Source of the DNA: Spirochaetota bacterium
GTDB taxonomy: Bacteria > Spirochaetota > UBA4802 > JAFGJZ01
DNA length: 12,697 nt
Assembly: GCA_023396665.1 (NCBI GenBank)
Contig: JAEWVL010000014.1
Location: 1-12,697 of the forward strand
Reading direction: 5' to 3'
The translations under genes were made by a program, and so were the position numbers. Numbering within the stretch: position 1 is the first letter of the stretch; each line of letters starts with the position of its first letter. The notes below the pieces were generated by a model. The model did no database searches and was not told the origin of the DNA. It saw nothing but the letters and a program-made list of their open reading frames with translations. Shown in pieces: positions 1-7,784 of the stretch.

Positions 1-21
1 CACTAATGGGAGAATAGTTTT

Positions 22-552
22 ATGAAAAAACATCTGATAGCCGCGGGTACGTTCGTCGTGCTGCTTGCGCTGGACATTTACACAAAGTTTCTCGTTGAAC
101 TCAATATTGCCGAACACGACCGTGTTGATGTTATCGGCACATTTGTTCAGCTGACAAAGATTTACAATACGGGCGGGGTTTTCGGTATTCTGCCCGGGAA
201 AAAAACTCTTTTTCTGATTATTTCAATAATCGTTCTTCTTGTACTGATCGGTTTTTATCTTTACGAAAAGCAAAAAACGGATTTCTTCTGTTTGGCTATG
301 GGACTCGTTTTCTCAGGAGCGGTTGGCAACATTCTCGACCGCTTGATGAACAGACCGGGAGTTGTCGATTTTATCTACATAGGCATCGAAGGCAAATTCA
401 AGTGGCCGGCATTCAACATTGCGGACTCGGCGATTGTCGTGGGAGCAATCGCTCTGGCGGTCATTTTCTGGCTGCAGGAACGGGAGCTTAACCGTGCGGA
501 AAAGGCCGCAAAAGCCGACAAGGATTCCGATTCCACACCACCGCAAGATTAA
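22..552 (+). CDS. lspA: Signal peptidase II (prolipoprotein signal peptidase)
   Basis: Inner-membrane aspartyl protease that removes the signal peptide of lipoproteins after diacylglyceryl transfer to the lipobox cysteine. The 176-residue product has four predicted membrane segments (about residues 6-24, 61-81, 88-108 and 133-152). The family motifs are intact: GNILDR at 102-107, VVDFI with catalytic Asp116, and FNIAD with catalytic Asp135; the 19-residue spacing between the two aspartates matches known LspA enzymes. The C-terminal tail (from about 153) is charged, rich in Lys, Glu and Asp, and slightly longer than usual. The start at 22 is supported by GGGAGAA at 8-14. One upstream frame reads TNGRIVL and stops at TGA 23-25, overlapping the ATG as ATGA, so a preceding gene may be translationally coupled; seven codons are too few to identify it. 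Transcription ends at the hairpin after the stop codon. Confidence 0.97.
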   Translation: MKKHLIAAGTFVVLLALDIYTKFLVELNIAEHDRVDVIGTFVQLTKIYNTGGVFGILPGKKTLFLIISIIVLLVLIGFYLYEKQKTDFFCLAMGLVFSGAVGNILDRLMNRPGVVDFIYIGIEGKFKWPAFNIADSAIVVGAIALAVIFWLQERELNRAEKAAKADKDSDSTPPQD

Positions 553-559
553 TAAGCGC

Positions 560-598
560 AAAAAAAACCGGAAGGCACATACGCCTTCCGGTTTTTTT
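560..598. terminator. Bidirectional Rho-independent terminator
   Basis: A perfect 9-bp GC-rich stem, CCGGAAGGC (568-576) with GCCTTCCGG (583-591), encloses a 6-base loop. It is flanked by an A-run (560-567) and a T-run (592-598), so either strand gives a hairpin followed by U-residues. It lies between the convergent lspA and the minus-strand lipoprotein gene and can end both transcripts. The A and T runs also pair and extend the stem. Confidence 0.93.
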
Positions 599-645
599 GT
601 TTTTCTCCGATGATTTGCGATCGGTATTTGCTGTAATCGATGTTT

Positions 646-1092
646 TTATTCTTCTTCATCAATCAGCGTTTTACGCTTTTCCACTATAGAGATCGTTCCC
701 TCTGCGATTTTTCCCTTTTCCCCGTGAAGCTCAAAACGATAAGAACCTTCATCATAAATGGCCATCTCGTAAAGCAAAGTTTTGCCTTCGGAATCAGGCT
801 CGACAGGGATAATATCCAGTGGAGTCTTGTCCTCGTCCTGTGTGTCGTAAAAATAAAGCTCCATTTTTCCGTGATTAGCCGCAAGTTTATTGTATCGGAT
901 CATGAATTCACCGGTGGTGAATACTGTACCGCAATCGTTGACCGCGGCGCCCTCTTCAGCGGGTTTAACACAGAATTCAAGTCGTGGGCCGCGTTTACAG
1001 GATGAAAAACACGTCAAAAGCAGACCGCCAAATAGGACAACAATCAGTGTTGCGGAAAAACGGCAATAAAACAGTCTTTTATTATGTTTCAT
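646..1092 (-). CDS. Small predicted lipoprotein, function unknown
   Basis: A 148-residue protein with a basic N-terminus (MKHNKR), a hydrophobic core (about 14-27) and a candidate lipobox FSSC with the lipid-bearing Cys32. Phe at -3 is unusual for proteobacteria but acceptable under the relaxed spirochaetal lipobox, so I infer a lipoprotein of about 117 mature residues. The mature part begins with a basic CKRGPR stretch, has two further cysteines (41 and 54) that could form a disulfide, and alternates short hydrophobic and polar stretches (for example 76-83 and 116-137), suggesting a small beta-sandwich. No enzyme motif is visible and I do not recognise the family. It follows xseB by 12 bases and is the last gene before the shared terminator. 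The ribosome binding site is weak, so coupling to xseB translation is possible. An ATG at 1101-1099 is out of frame with it. Confidence 0.8.
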   Translation of the reverse strand: MKHNKRLFYCRFSATLIVVLFGGLLLTCFSSCKRGPRLEFCVKPAEEGAAVNDCGTVFTTGEFMIRYNKLAANHGKMELYFYDTQDEDKTPLDIIPVEPDSEGKTLLYEMAIYDEGSYRFELHGEKGKIAEGTISIVEKRKTLIDEEE

Positions 1093-1104
1093 CGTTTCAT
1101 TAAT

Positions 1105-1395
1105 TTACAGAAGTGAACCCTGTAATTCTCCATCGTCTTCTATCTCGCCGGTTTCAGCGTCGACTTTTACGGCAAGAGCTTTCACTGAGGCATCTCCGCC
1201 CTTTTGCAATATCTCAATCTTTTTCTCGGCTTCTTCAAGTTTTTTTACACACACTTTAGAAAGAGTCATTCCTTCTTCAAACAATTCCAGAGACTCTTCA
1301 AGTGAAAGGTCTCCCAACTCCAGTTCGCGGGCAATTGTTTCAAGTCGAGACAATGACTCATCAAAATTCTGTGCCGCTGTCTTAGTCTTTTTCAA
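1105..1395 (-). CDS. xseB: Exodeoxyribonuclease VII small subunit
   Basis: Small subunit of exonuclease VII, which with XseA degrades single-stranded DNA from both ends to short acid-soluble pieces; several XseB copies bind each XseA. The 96-residue product has the family pattern: FDESLSRLETIARELE (11-26), then GDLSLEESLELFEEGM (28-43) and a helical segment rich in Lys and Glu. The C-terminal tail (about 68-96) is acidic and longer than in many family members. The reading frame stays open far upstream to 1617, but homology starts here. I place the start at TTG 1395-1393, because GGGAGG lies just upstream and the family alignment begins at this point. The gene overlaps the end of xseA by 14 bases, which implies translational coupling. 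Confidence 0.92.
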   Translation of the reverse strand: MKKTKTAAQNFDESLSRLETIARELELGDLSLEESLELFEEGMTLSKVCVKKLEEAEKKIEILQKGGDASVKALAVKVDAETGEIEDDGELQGSLL

Positions 1396-2671
1396 AGATT
1401 CCCTCCCTTTTCTCGAGGACCTTGCACAAGGCTTTTCCGTCAGAAAAAAGCAGCGACAGCGTATCATCGGTATCGAATCCGGATACCGAACGAACAAGCT
1501 GTCCGTTTTCACTGTTGCGAACGACCGTGTATCCCCTTGCCAGAGTCTTGAGGGGAGAAAGCTTGTCAAGCGCCTCTGCGAGCAGTCCGAATGCGTTCTT
1601 CTTCTGAACGATTGCAAGTGTAATCACGTGGCCGCAATTTTCAAATGTTTTAAGTTTTTCCCTGGCCGATTGAATTTTTTTTTGTATTGCACCAGCAATC
1701 AAGCGCTGCATATCATCGAGCTGCTGCTGCCTGGTCTCGATCAGAGTAAAGGGATGAGCAAATGCACGCTTTCCGGTAGCAATTGCAATGCGGTGTCGGT
1801 ACTTTTCGGCCATGTTCTCTATCGCGTTCGACTGAATTCTCGAGTAGAAATCGATTTTTTTGTAGATCTCATCCTTGACGGGCACGGCCATTTCGGCGGC
1901 GGCCGAGGGTGTCGGCGCATACACGTCGGCGGCATCATCGGACAGCGGGTGATCTATCTGGTGACCGACTGCCGATATGATCGGAACGCGGGATTGTGCG
2001 AAAGCCCTCACCACCGGCTCTTCACAAAAAGCGGCAAGGTCTTCGAAAGAACCGCCGCCGCGACCCGCGATGATGACATCAACATCATGCACTTCACGAT
2101 TGAGCTCATGTATCGCCGCGACAATGGAGGCAACCGCACCCTCACCCTGCACTATCGCCGGTGCGAGCAGAATACGGACATCGGGAAAACGTCGTGATAT
2201 AACCTTGACGATATCCTTGAAAGCCGCTCCGGTCGGGGAAGTGGCTACACCGATTGTCGCGGGCAAAGATGGAAGCGCACGTTTTCGCGATTGATCGAAA
2301 AGCCCTTCCTGCGACAGACGTTTTCGCAGCTCCTCGATTTTCAGCTGCAGCGCGCCCGCCCCTTCGGGAAAGACCGCCTTAACGATAATCTGGTACGCGC
2401 TGCGTTTTTCATAAACGGTAACTGAACCGCTTGCGACAACGCTCATACCCTCGGTGAGCTTGAGATCAAGCGAACGGTTGGCATATTTGAAAAAAACCGC
2501 ATTTACCAGTGAGTTTGAGTCTTTCAGACTGAAATATATATGTCCTGATCCGTGATAGGTGATGTTGGATATCTCACCGCGAACGGCGACATTCTCCAAA
2601 GCCGGATTTTTTTCGACCGCGCCTTTTACCCGCTGTGACAATTCTGTGACGGTCAGAACGCTGTTATCCAT
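1382..2671 (-). CDS. xseA: Exodeoxyribonuclease VII large subunit
   Basis: Catalytic subunit of exonuclease VII. The 429-residue length is normal. The N-terminal OB-fold (about 1-100) carries VRGEISN (30-36) and GHIYFSLKD (43-51). The catalytic domain has GVATSPTGAAFKDI (141-154), GRGGGSFEDL (203-212) and SAVGHQID (233-240), followed by APTPSAAAE (252-260). The C-terminal half is helical, including a charged coiled-coil region, and ends with the family's ARGYTVV-type segment. One oddity is that the usual Glu of the GHExD motif is Gln238 (codon CAG); Asp240 is kept. A run of nine A residues (coding strand, 1683-1675) encodes the Gln-Lys-Lys stretch near the middle. The start at 2671 has a GAGGG ribosome binding site six bases away. 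It lies 41 bases after the large signalling gene. Confidence 0.96.
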   Translation of the reverse strand: MDNSVLTVTELSQRVKGAVEKNPALENVAVRGEISNITYHGSGHIYFSLKDSNSLVNAVFFKYANRSLDLKLTEGMSVVASGSVTVYEKRSAYQIIVKAVFPEGAGALQLKIEELRKRLSQEGLFDQSRKRALPSLPATIGVATSPTGAAFKDIVKVISRRFPDVRILLAPAIVQGEGAVASIVAAIHELNREVHDVDVIIAGRGGGSFEDLAAFCEEPVVRAFAQSRVPIISAVGHQIDHPLSDDAADVYAPTPSAAAEMAVPVKDEIYKKIDFYSRIQSNAIENMAEKYRHRIAIATGKRAFAHPFTLIETRQQQLDDMQRLIAGAIQKKIQSAREKLKTFENCGHVITLAIVQKKNAFGLLAEALDKLSPLKTLARGYTVVRNSENGQLVRSVSGFDTDDTLSLLFSDGKALCKVLEKREGIFEKD

Positions 2672-2687
2672 ACGAAGCCCTCACATT

Positions 2688-2719
2688 TCATGAAAACCCT
2701 GCCTGGCGGTTTTCAATGA
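2688..2719. repeat. Inverted repeat between the signalling gene and xseA
   Basis: TCATGAAAACC (2688-2698) pairs with GGTTTTCAATGA (2708-2719), giving 11 pairs with one bulged A and a 9-base loop. It includes the stop codon of the upstream gene and ends 16 bases before the xseA start codon on the transcribed strand. No T-run follows on the minus strand, so it is not a standard terminator. It could modulate xseA expression or be a processing site, or be chance. Confidence 0.4.
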
Positions 2720-5700
2720 CATTCGATGCCGATTATGGTGATGTCGTCATTGTCATTGATTCTCTTGCCTGCGGTAAAATTGTCAAGCGTTGAAGTCAGT
2801 ATTTCGATAATTTCGGAAACAGGACGCCCTTTCGCCGATTCGGCAACTTCGATCAGTCGCCCTTCGCCGAACTCATGCCTGTTTTCATCGATTTGTTCAT
2901 AGAGCCCGTCGGTAAAAAATATCATCTTTGCCGATTTGGATATCGGTATTTCGGCATTTTCCCAGCGGCCTTCATTCAGCGCCCCGAGCATTCTTCCCGA
3001 TGATTTCAAAAGCATTACAGAATTGCGATCTATCACTATCTGTGCCGGATGACCCGCGAAGGCATAGCTGATTTTTCCCTGATTTTTGTCTATGTCGAAA
3101 AGTGCCGCGGTCAACATGATACCCACGTGGGAGTATCCCTCCGTAAACACGGCGTTAAGAGCCTGAAAAACATCACCGGGACTAAGTAGATATTTTAATT
3201 TTTCATATTCACTTTTAATTATCATTGTCACGAGGGCCGCCTGCACACCATGACCCGTCGCGTCGGCGATGAATACGCGCACCAACCCCGGAGCCAGTTC
3301 GGCAATATCATAGAAATCACCACCCACTTCACTCATGGGAAGATATCTGGTGCAGAAAGTAAACCCTTCAAGGCTATCTGTCGAGGGCAGAATGCTCGTC
3401 TGCACCCGTTTAGCCATCAGCAGATCCTCGCGTATTATTGACTCCTTATCACGCAGATCCTGATAAGCCGACTGAATCGCCTCATAGGCGCGATTGAGCT
3501 TTTCGGTGCGCTTCTGAACTCGAAGTTCCAATTCGTGATACATGGCGGCGTTTTCATATGAAATCGCCCCTTGTGTTACAAAGACAGAAAGCAGATCGTA
3601 ATCATCCTCGCTGAAGACCTCTGCGGCGAATTGATTGTTGAGGTAGAGAACGCCGAGCCGCTTTTCATGCGTCGCAATTGGAAGGCAGAGTATGGATTTG
3701 AGCGCGTACTTTCTAACCAGTCCATTTTGCGAAAGCTTGGCGTCAGTTGAAGCGTTTCCCGTAACGAAAAAGCGTCCGCTCGTAAATGTGTGTTCAATAA
3801 CCTCAAAAAGATAGAGCTCTTCGGTGCTTTGCAGTACGGAATTTTTTGAAGTCTTGAGCTCAAGTTTTCCGGTGTATTCGTTCAGCAGGAAGATGTATCC
3901 GTTCTGCGCTCCCGTAACCTCAAGCGCACTCTCTACAATTTTACCCAGCAGAATGTCGGGATCGAGTATTCGAGAGAGCTCCTGACTGACACGGATAATG
4001 GACGATAGTCTCTCCTTTGTCAGCATTCGCTGCATCGGTGAAACATCATCGCGAGATTCAAGAATCGACATTGTCCGCTTTCTGTATTCTACCGAGCCGA
4101 TAGCGTTGAAAAGATGAAAGGCCATTTCCAGTTTCACTCTGGCGATATCGATACGACCGTGACTGTAAAGCATAACTCCATAAGAATAGTATATTCGACC
4201 CATCTGATATTGCCGCTTGTTCGCGGTGGCGATCGAGGCTGCTCTTTCAAAATAACGGCTCGATCGGTCCGAATTTGTAAAAATCGAGTGATACACCGCC
4301 ATTGCTCGCAGAGCCTCAGGATACCAGGCCGGCCAGTTCTTTGTCATTCGCAGCGCACACGTACATGCCCGCTTTATCGCAATGCGGCTGTAGCGGCGTG
4401 TTGCCCGCCCCTCTGCGGCGAATTTCTGCGTACGGTAGTTTTCAACATAAACATCGGCGAGCAGCACATAGATGTACACAGTGTTCCAGGCCGGATAACT
4501 GGATGATTCAACCCCCTCAACAGCCGCTTCGATATAGTCGATCGCACGGTCATAATCACGTTGTGCGAGATGAATTCTTCCGATTTCGGCATTGGCCATG
4601 CAGGTGATCATGGTAAGAAAGTGTTCGGTGGCACTGCCCAGAGCCCTGGTTGCGATCTCAAGCGCTCGCTCGAAATCACCCTTTTCAAAAAAAACACGCG
4701 CACGAAGCAGCATCAGCAGATGCATCGTATAGGCATCCTGAATGACGCGGGCTTCCTCTTCGAGCGACGGCATCTCCGTTGCGCAGATATCGTAATTTGA
4801 AAGAAAATATTCGCACTGGATATAGCCGATAAGTGAACACAGTGATTCGAATCGATCCCCTATACGTTCGAAATTCTCGAGGCTCTCGCTGAATGCGGTT
4901 TTTGCCGCGGCGAAATCCGCGGAGTACAGCAAGGCATGTCCGCTGAGCTGCAGCGCTTTGCCGCAACCGGTATCATTTCCGATTTTTTTCTCGGCTTCAT
5001 AATTATGATACAGAAAATCGAGCGCACGTCCGGTCATACCTCTTGTCATAAAAGCGAGCGCGAGATCCTTGTGAGCGACGAAATAATGCTTTGACCCGGC
5101 AAAACGTTTCTTTGCCGCAGAATAAGCACGCAAGGCATCGCGGATAATGTTACGATCGTTCCACTGTGAGGCGAAAAAGACAAGAAGATGATACAATTCA
5201 GCTGCAAGACGGTAATCAAAAAAGACCCGGTGATCCACTTTTTTTCTGTTTCGATCGGCAACCAGCTTATCGCCGATAAGAGCAAAACGCCAAAACACTG
5301 ATGAGTACCTGTAAGAACAGAGGGACAGCCCTTTTTTGGCGTAATTTCTGCCATGGATAAAGTCACCGGAACGGGCGCATAAAAGAGCCAAATTTTTATA
5401 AATACGCGCCCTGGCTCTTCTGGCACCTGTCATCTCAAGAAGCTGTTCAAAACAAGCTTTCGCCTCGGCAATACGGTTCTGCAGAAAAAGCAGTTCTCCT
5501 CTTTCATGCAAACACCGCAAATATCGCGCAGTACCCGTTTCTCCGCGCATTGCCAGAAGAGAGAATTCCGTATCGTTATATTCCATCGCGTCTTCCCAAC
5601 CGGTTTTTTTTCTGGAGAGACGTGAAGCGAGCGGAGCATACTCGAGCATTTTGTCGGAACAGTGGGCCTTCTTGTAATGATAGAATATAGTATAAACGCT

Positions 5701-7779
5701 CTTCTCATATTTTTGGGAAATGTTTTTTTCATAGTATTCGGCTGCAAGCAGGTGGTACTTCTGCCTTTCCTCGAAACGATTGTAGAGCATTTCCGCCAGC
5801 CTGTTATAGGTAAACGAATATTCGGCAGGTTCAGTTTTGTGTTCGAGTATATGCGCATCAACCGCATTTTCGAGCGCTTTGTTGACAACAGAAGGTTCCA
5901 TTGCACACAGATGAATCAGAATTTGCGCATTGATATCACGCAAGGTCACCGAAGCCACGTGAATAACGAAAATTTCTTCCGGTGAAAAGGAATCAATCCT
6001 GCGCAGTAGAATGGTTATCACCGAATCAGATTCTCTTATCGCCTCTCTTTTTTCCGGGCGAAGATCCCATATGCCTTCTTTCTGAAAAAGCGCATCCTCT
6101 TCGAGAAACTGACGAACCAGTTCGCGAAGATGAAAGGGATTTCCCGAAGTTACTCCGTAAAGATAATCACCGAGAGCGCTAACCCGCCTGTAATCGCTCA
6201 CCAGCAACTCACCGAGATAGCGTTTCAGATTATATTGTGAAAGGGGGGGGATTTCTATCGGAGTGAATAGAAGTCGTGACTGAACCCAACGTTCGAGATA
6301 ATTTTCAAAAAAGGCATTACCGTTCACATCAGATGACCGGTATGAGGCTATAATCATTATCTTCGTGCTGTAAATAGTCGAACTGAACTGATCGATGAAA
6401 CGAAGCGTACTTTCATCACTCCATTGCAGATCTTCGATAACGAAAACGATTCCCCTTTCAAACTCGCAAACTGCTCTGAAAAAATCTATCAGTGAAATTA
6501 TTGACTTTGTTTCACTGCGTTCAGTCTCGTTGACTTCAAGTATGTCAGGACAGAATTTGATAAAATCAGAATTCAATGATACAAGAGCGGCCGGATTCTC
6601 GATGAACTGAATCGCGGAACAAATCTGTTCCTTCTTGATTTCACTCAAGTTTTTGAGCCGATCAAGGTAACTGTTGAAACACTCAATTACAGGAGCAAAG
6701 GGTTCCCTGTTTTCACCATGCTGACAGTTTCCATACAATACAAGCGCTCCGGACACAGTAGCATAACAGGCAGCCTCTTCTATAAAACGCGTTTTTCCGC
6801 AACCGGCGTTTCCCGAAACAAGCACGATATTTCCGGACGCCGATTCCATCCGGTCATAGAGAAAACGAACCATTCCGAATTTTTTTTCATGATTGATAAG
6901 CCGAGTTCTTTTTTTTAGAGGATCCTTTGTTTCGGGAGATCGCACACCAAGAAAACGGTCTATATCCTTTATCAAAGCGCTTGCACCATCATAGCGCTCC
7001 TCGGGGTTTTTCGCCATCATTTTCATGACGATGGCATCAAGATCCGCTGAAACACGCGAATTAAGCTTAGACGGTTTAACCGGCAATACTGCAAGATGCT
7101 GGTGAATAATACCGCTGACGGACTCGCTTTTATATGGCAGAACACCTGTCAGCATTCGATAAAGCATGATACCCGCAGAATAAATATCGCAACGTCTATC
7201 AACGTTATGCGGAATAACACCATAGATTTCCGGTGAAACGTAAGCGAAAATTTCCAGACTCTCAAAATTCGATTCTATTTTGGAAAAGTCTTTCAGAAAG
7301 GGTACACCGAAGCCGGTCAGCCGCAATGATTCAAAAGCTCCGGTCAGATAGACGTTGTACGGATTAAGATCACGGTGAATGATGTTTTGCGAATGACAAA
7401 ACTGAAGAACTTCGGCGATCATACGCAGTATTATCACCGAATCATAGACCGAAGTAACACGGTTTTCGGCCAGCTCCGCAGCCAGATTGGTCCCCTGCAT
7501 ATATCCGGAGACCAGATACATGTCTTCATCCTGCATTCCGAAATCATAGAGGCGGACAATACCTGGATGATCTATGCGGGAAATACGCTCAACCTCATTA
7601 CGGAAACGCACGAGATCCGGCTTATAGGCGGAAAGTGTATTCGAGCGGAACAGGCGTACAACATATTCGTCAGTACCGCTCTCAAGATCAAGTGCGCGAT
7701 ACGAAGTCGAAATCTGACTTTCACCTATCTTCTCGGCAACACGATATTTGTTTTTCAGAATGACACCGGAAAGGGACAT
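2713..7779 (-). CDS. Multidomain signalling protein: kinase-like, ATPase, TPR-type repeats, GAF, PPM/SpoIIE phosphatase
   Basis: A 1688-residue cytoplasmic protein; no membrane segments seen. Domains in order: protein-kinase fold (about 12-277); AAA/NACHT-like ATPase (about 295-560) with Walker A GNAGCGKT (323-330) and Walker B VFVIEDLQWSD (445-455); long helical TPR-like region (about 600-1240); GAF sensor (about 1265-1410); short coiled coil (1411-1455); RsbU/SpoIIE-type PPM phosphatase (1456-1688). The phosphatase keeps its metal-binding motifs: GGDFYD (1486-1491), DATGHG (1506-1511), TDGLYE (1623-1628) and NDDIT (1677-1681). The kinase part keeps HRD (135-137), Asn142, SPE (182-184) and the DIYSAG segment, but has Arg42 for the VAIK lysine, GFG (156-158) for DFG, and one glycine left in the Gly-rich loop. 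It is therefore probably a pseudokinase. The likely output is dephosphorylation of an anti-sigma-antagonist-type partner, none of which is encoded here. The start at 7779 follows fliM by five bases, with GAGATG as a weak ribosome binding site. Confidence 0.93.
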   Translation of the reverse strand: MSLSGVILKNKYRVAEKIGESQISTSYRALDLESGTDEYVVRLFRSNTLSAYKPDLVRFRNEVERISRIDHPGIVRLYDFGMQDEDMYLVSGYMQGTNLAAELAENRVTSVYDSVIILRMIAEVLQFCHSQNIIHRDLNPYNVYLTGAFESLRLTGFGVPFLKDFSKIESNFESLEIFAYVSPEIYGVIPHNVDRRCDIYSAGIMLYRMLTGVLPYKSESVSGIIHQHLAVLPVKPSKLNSRVSADLDAIVMKMMAKNPEERYDGASALIKDIDRFLGVRSPETKDPLKKRTRLINHEKKFGMVRFLYDRMESASGNIVLVSGNAGCGKTRFIEEAACYATVSGALVLYGNCQHGENREPFAPVIECFNSYLDRLKNLSEIKKEQICSAIQFIENPAALVSLNSDFIKFCPDILEVNETERSETKSIISLIDFFRAVCEFERGIVFVIEDLQWSDESTLRFIDQFSSTIYSTKIMIIASYRSSDVNGNAFFENYLERWVQSRLLFTPIEIPPLSQYNLKRYLGELLVSDYRRVSALGDYLYGVTSGNPFHLRELVRQFLEEDALFQKEGIWDLRPEKREAIRESDSVITILLRRIDSFSPEEIFVIHVASVTLRDINAQILIHLCAMEPSVVNKALENAVDAHILEHKTEPAEYSFTYNRLAEMLYNRFEERQKYHLLAAEYYEKNISQKYEKSVYTIFYHYKKAHCSDKMLEYAPLASRLSRKKTGWEDAMEYNDTEFSLLAMRGETGTARYLRCLHERGELLFLQNRIAEAKACFEQLLEMTGARRARARIYKNLALLCARSGDFIHGRNYAKKGLSLCSYRYSSVFWRFALIGDKLVADRNRKKVDHRVFFDYRLAAELYHLLVFFASQWNDRNIIRDALRAYSAAKKRFAGSKHYFVAHKDLALAFMTRGMTGRALDFLYHNYEAEKKIGNDTGCGKALQLSGHALLYSADFAAAKTAFSESLENFERIGDRFESLCSLIGYIQCEYFLSNYDICATEMPSLEEEARVIQDAYTMHLLMLLRARVFFEKGDFERALEIATRALGSATEHFLTMITCMANAEIGRIHLAQRDYDRAIDYIEAAVEGVESSSYPAWNTVYIYVLLADVYVENYRTQKFAAEGRATRRYSRIAIKRACTCALRMTKNWPAWYPEALRAMAVYHSIFTNSDRSSRYFERAASIATANKRQYQMGRIYYSYGVMLYSHGRIDIARVKLEMAFHLFNAIGSVEYRKRTMSILESRDDVSPMQRMLTKERLSSIIRVSQELSRILDPDILLGKIVESALEVTGAQNGYIFLLNEYTGKLELKTSKNSVLQSTEELYLFEVIEHTFTSGRFFVTGNASTDAKLSQNGLVRKYALKSILCLPIATHEKRLGVLYLNNQFAAEVFSEDDYDLLSVFVTQGAISYENAAMYHELELRVQKRTEKLNRAYEAIQSAYQDLRDKESIIREDLLMAKRVQTSILPSTDSLEGFTFCTRYLPMSEVGGDFYDIAELAPGLVRVFIADATGHGVQAALVTMIIKSEYEKLKYLLSPGDVFQALNAVFTEGYSHVGIMLTAALFDIDKNQGKISYAFAGHPAQIVIDRNSVMLLKSSGRMLGALNEGRWENAEIPISKSAKMIFFTDGLYEQIDENRHEFGEGRLIEVAESAKGRPVSEIIEILTSTLDNFTAGKRINDNDDITIIGIECH

Positions 7780-7784
7780 GAACG

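Noticed and set aside
1..25. End of a possible gene upstream of lspA (TNGRIVL then TGA)
   Set aside because: Only seven codons are visible, and another frame stops at TAA 4-6, so neither can be assigned.
1396..1617. Upstream extension of the xseB frame
   Set aside because: It lies fully inside xseA in another frame; family homology and the GGGAGG site place the start at 1395.
1675..1683. Run of nine T (A9 in xseA) as a slippage switch
   Set aside because: A-runs of 8-9 recur in several genes here and encode Lys; nothing else suggests regulated frameshifting.
3250..6918. Many frames of 60-160 codons on both strands within the large signalling gene
   Set aside because: They are shadows of a long frame with recognised domains and show no family motifs or ribosome binding sites.
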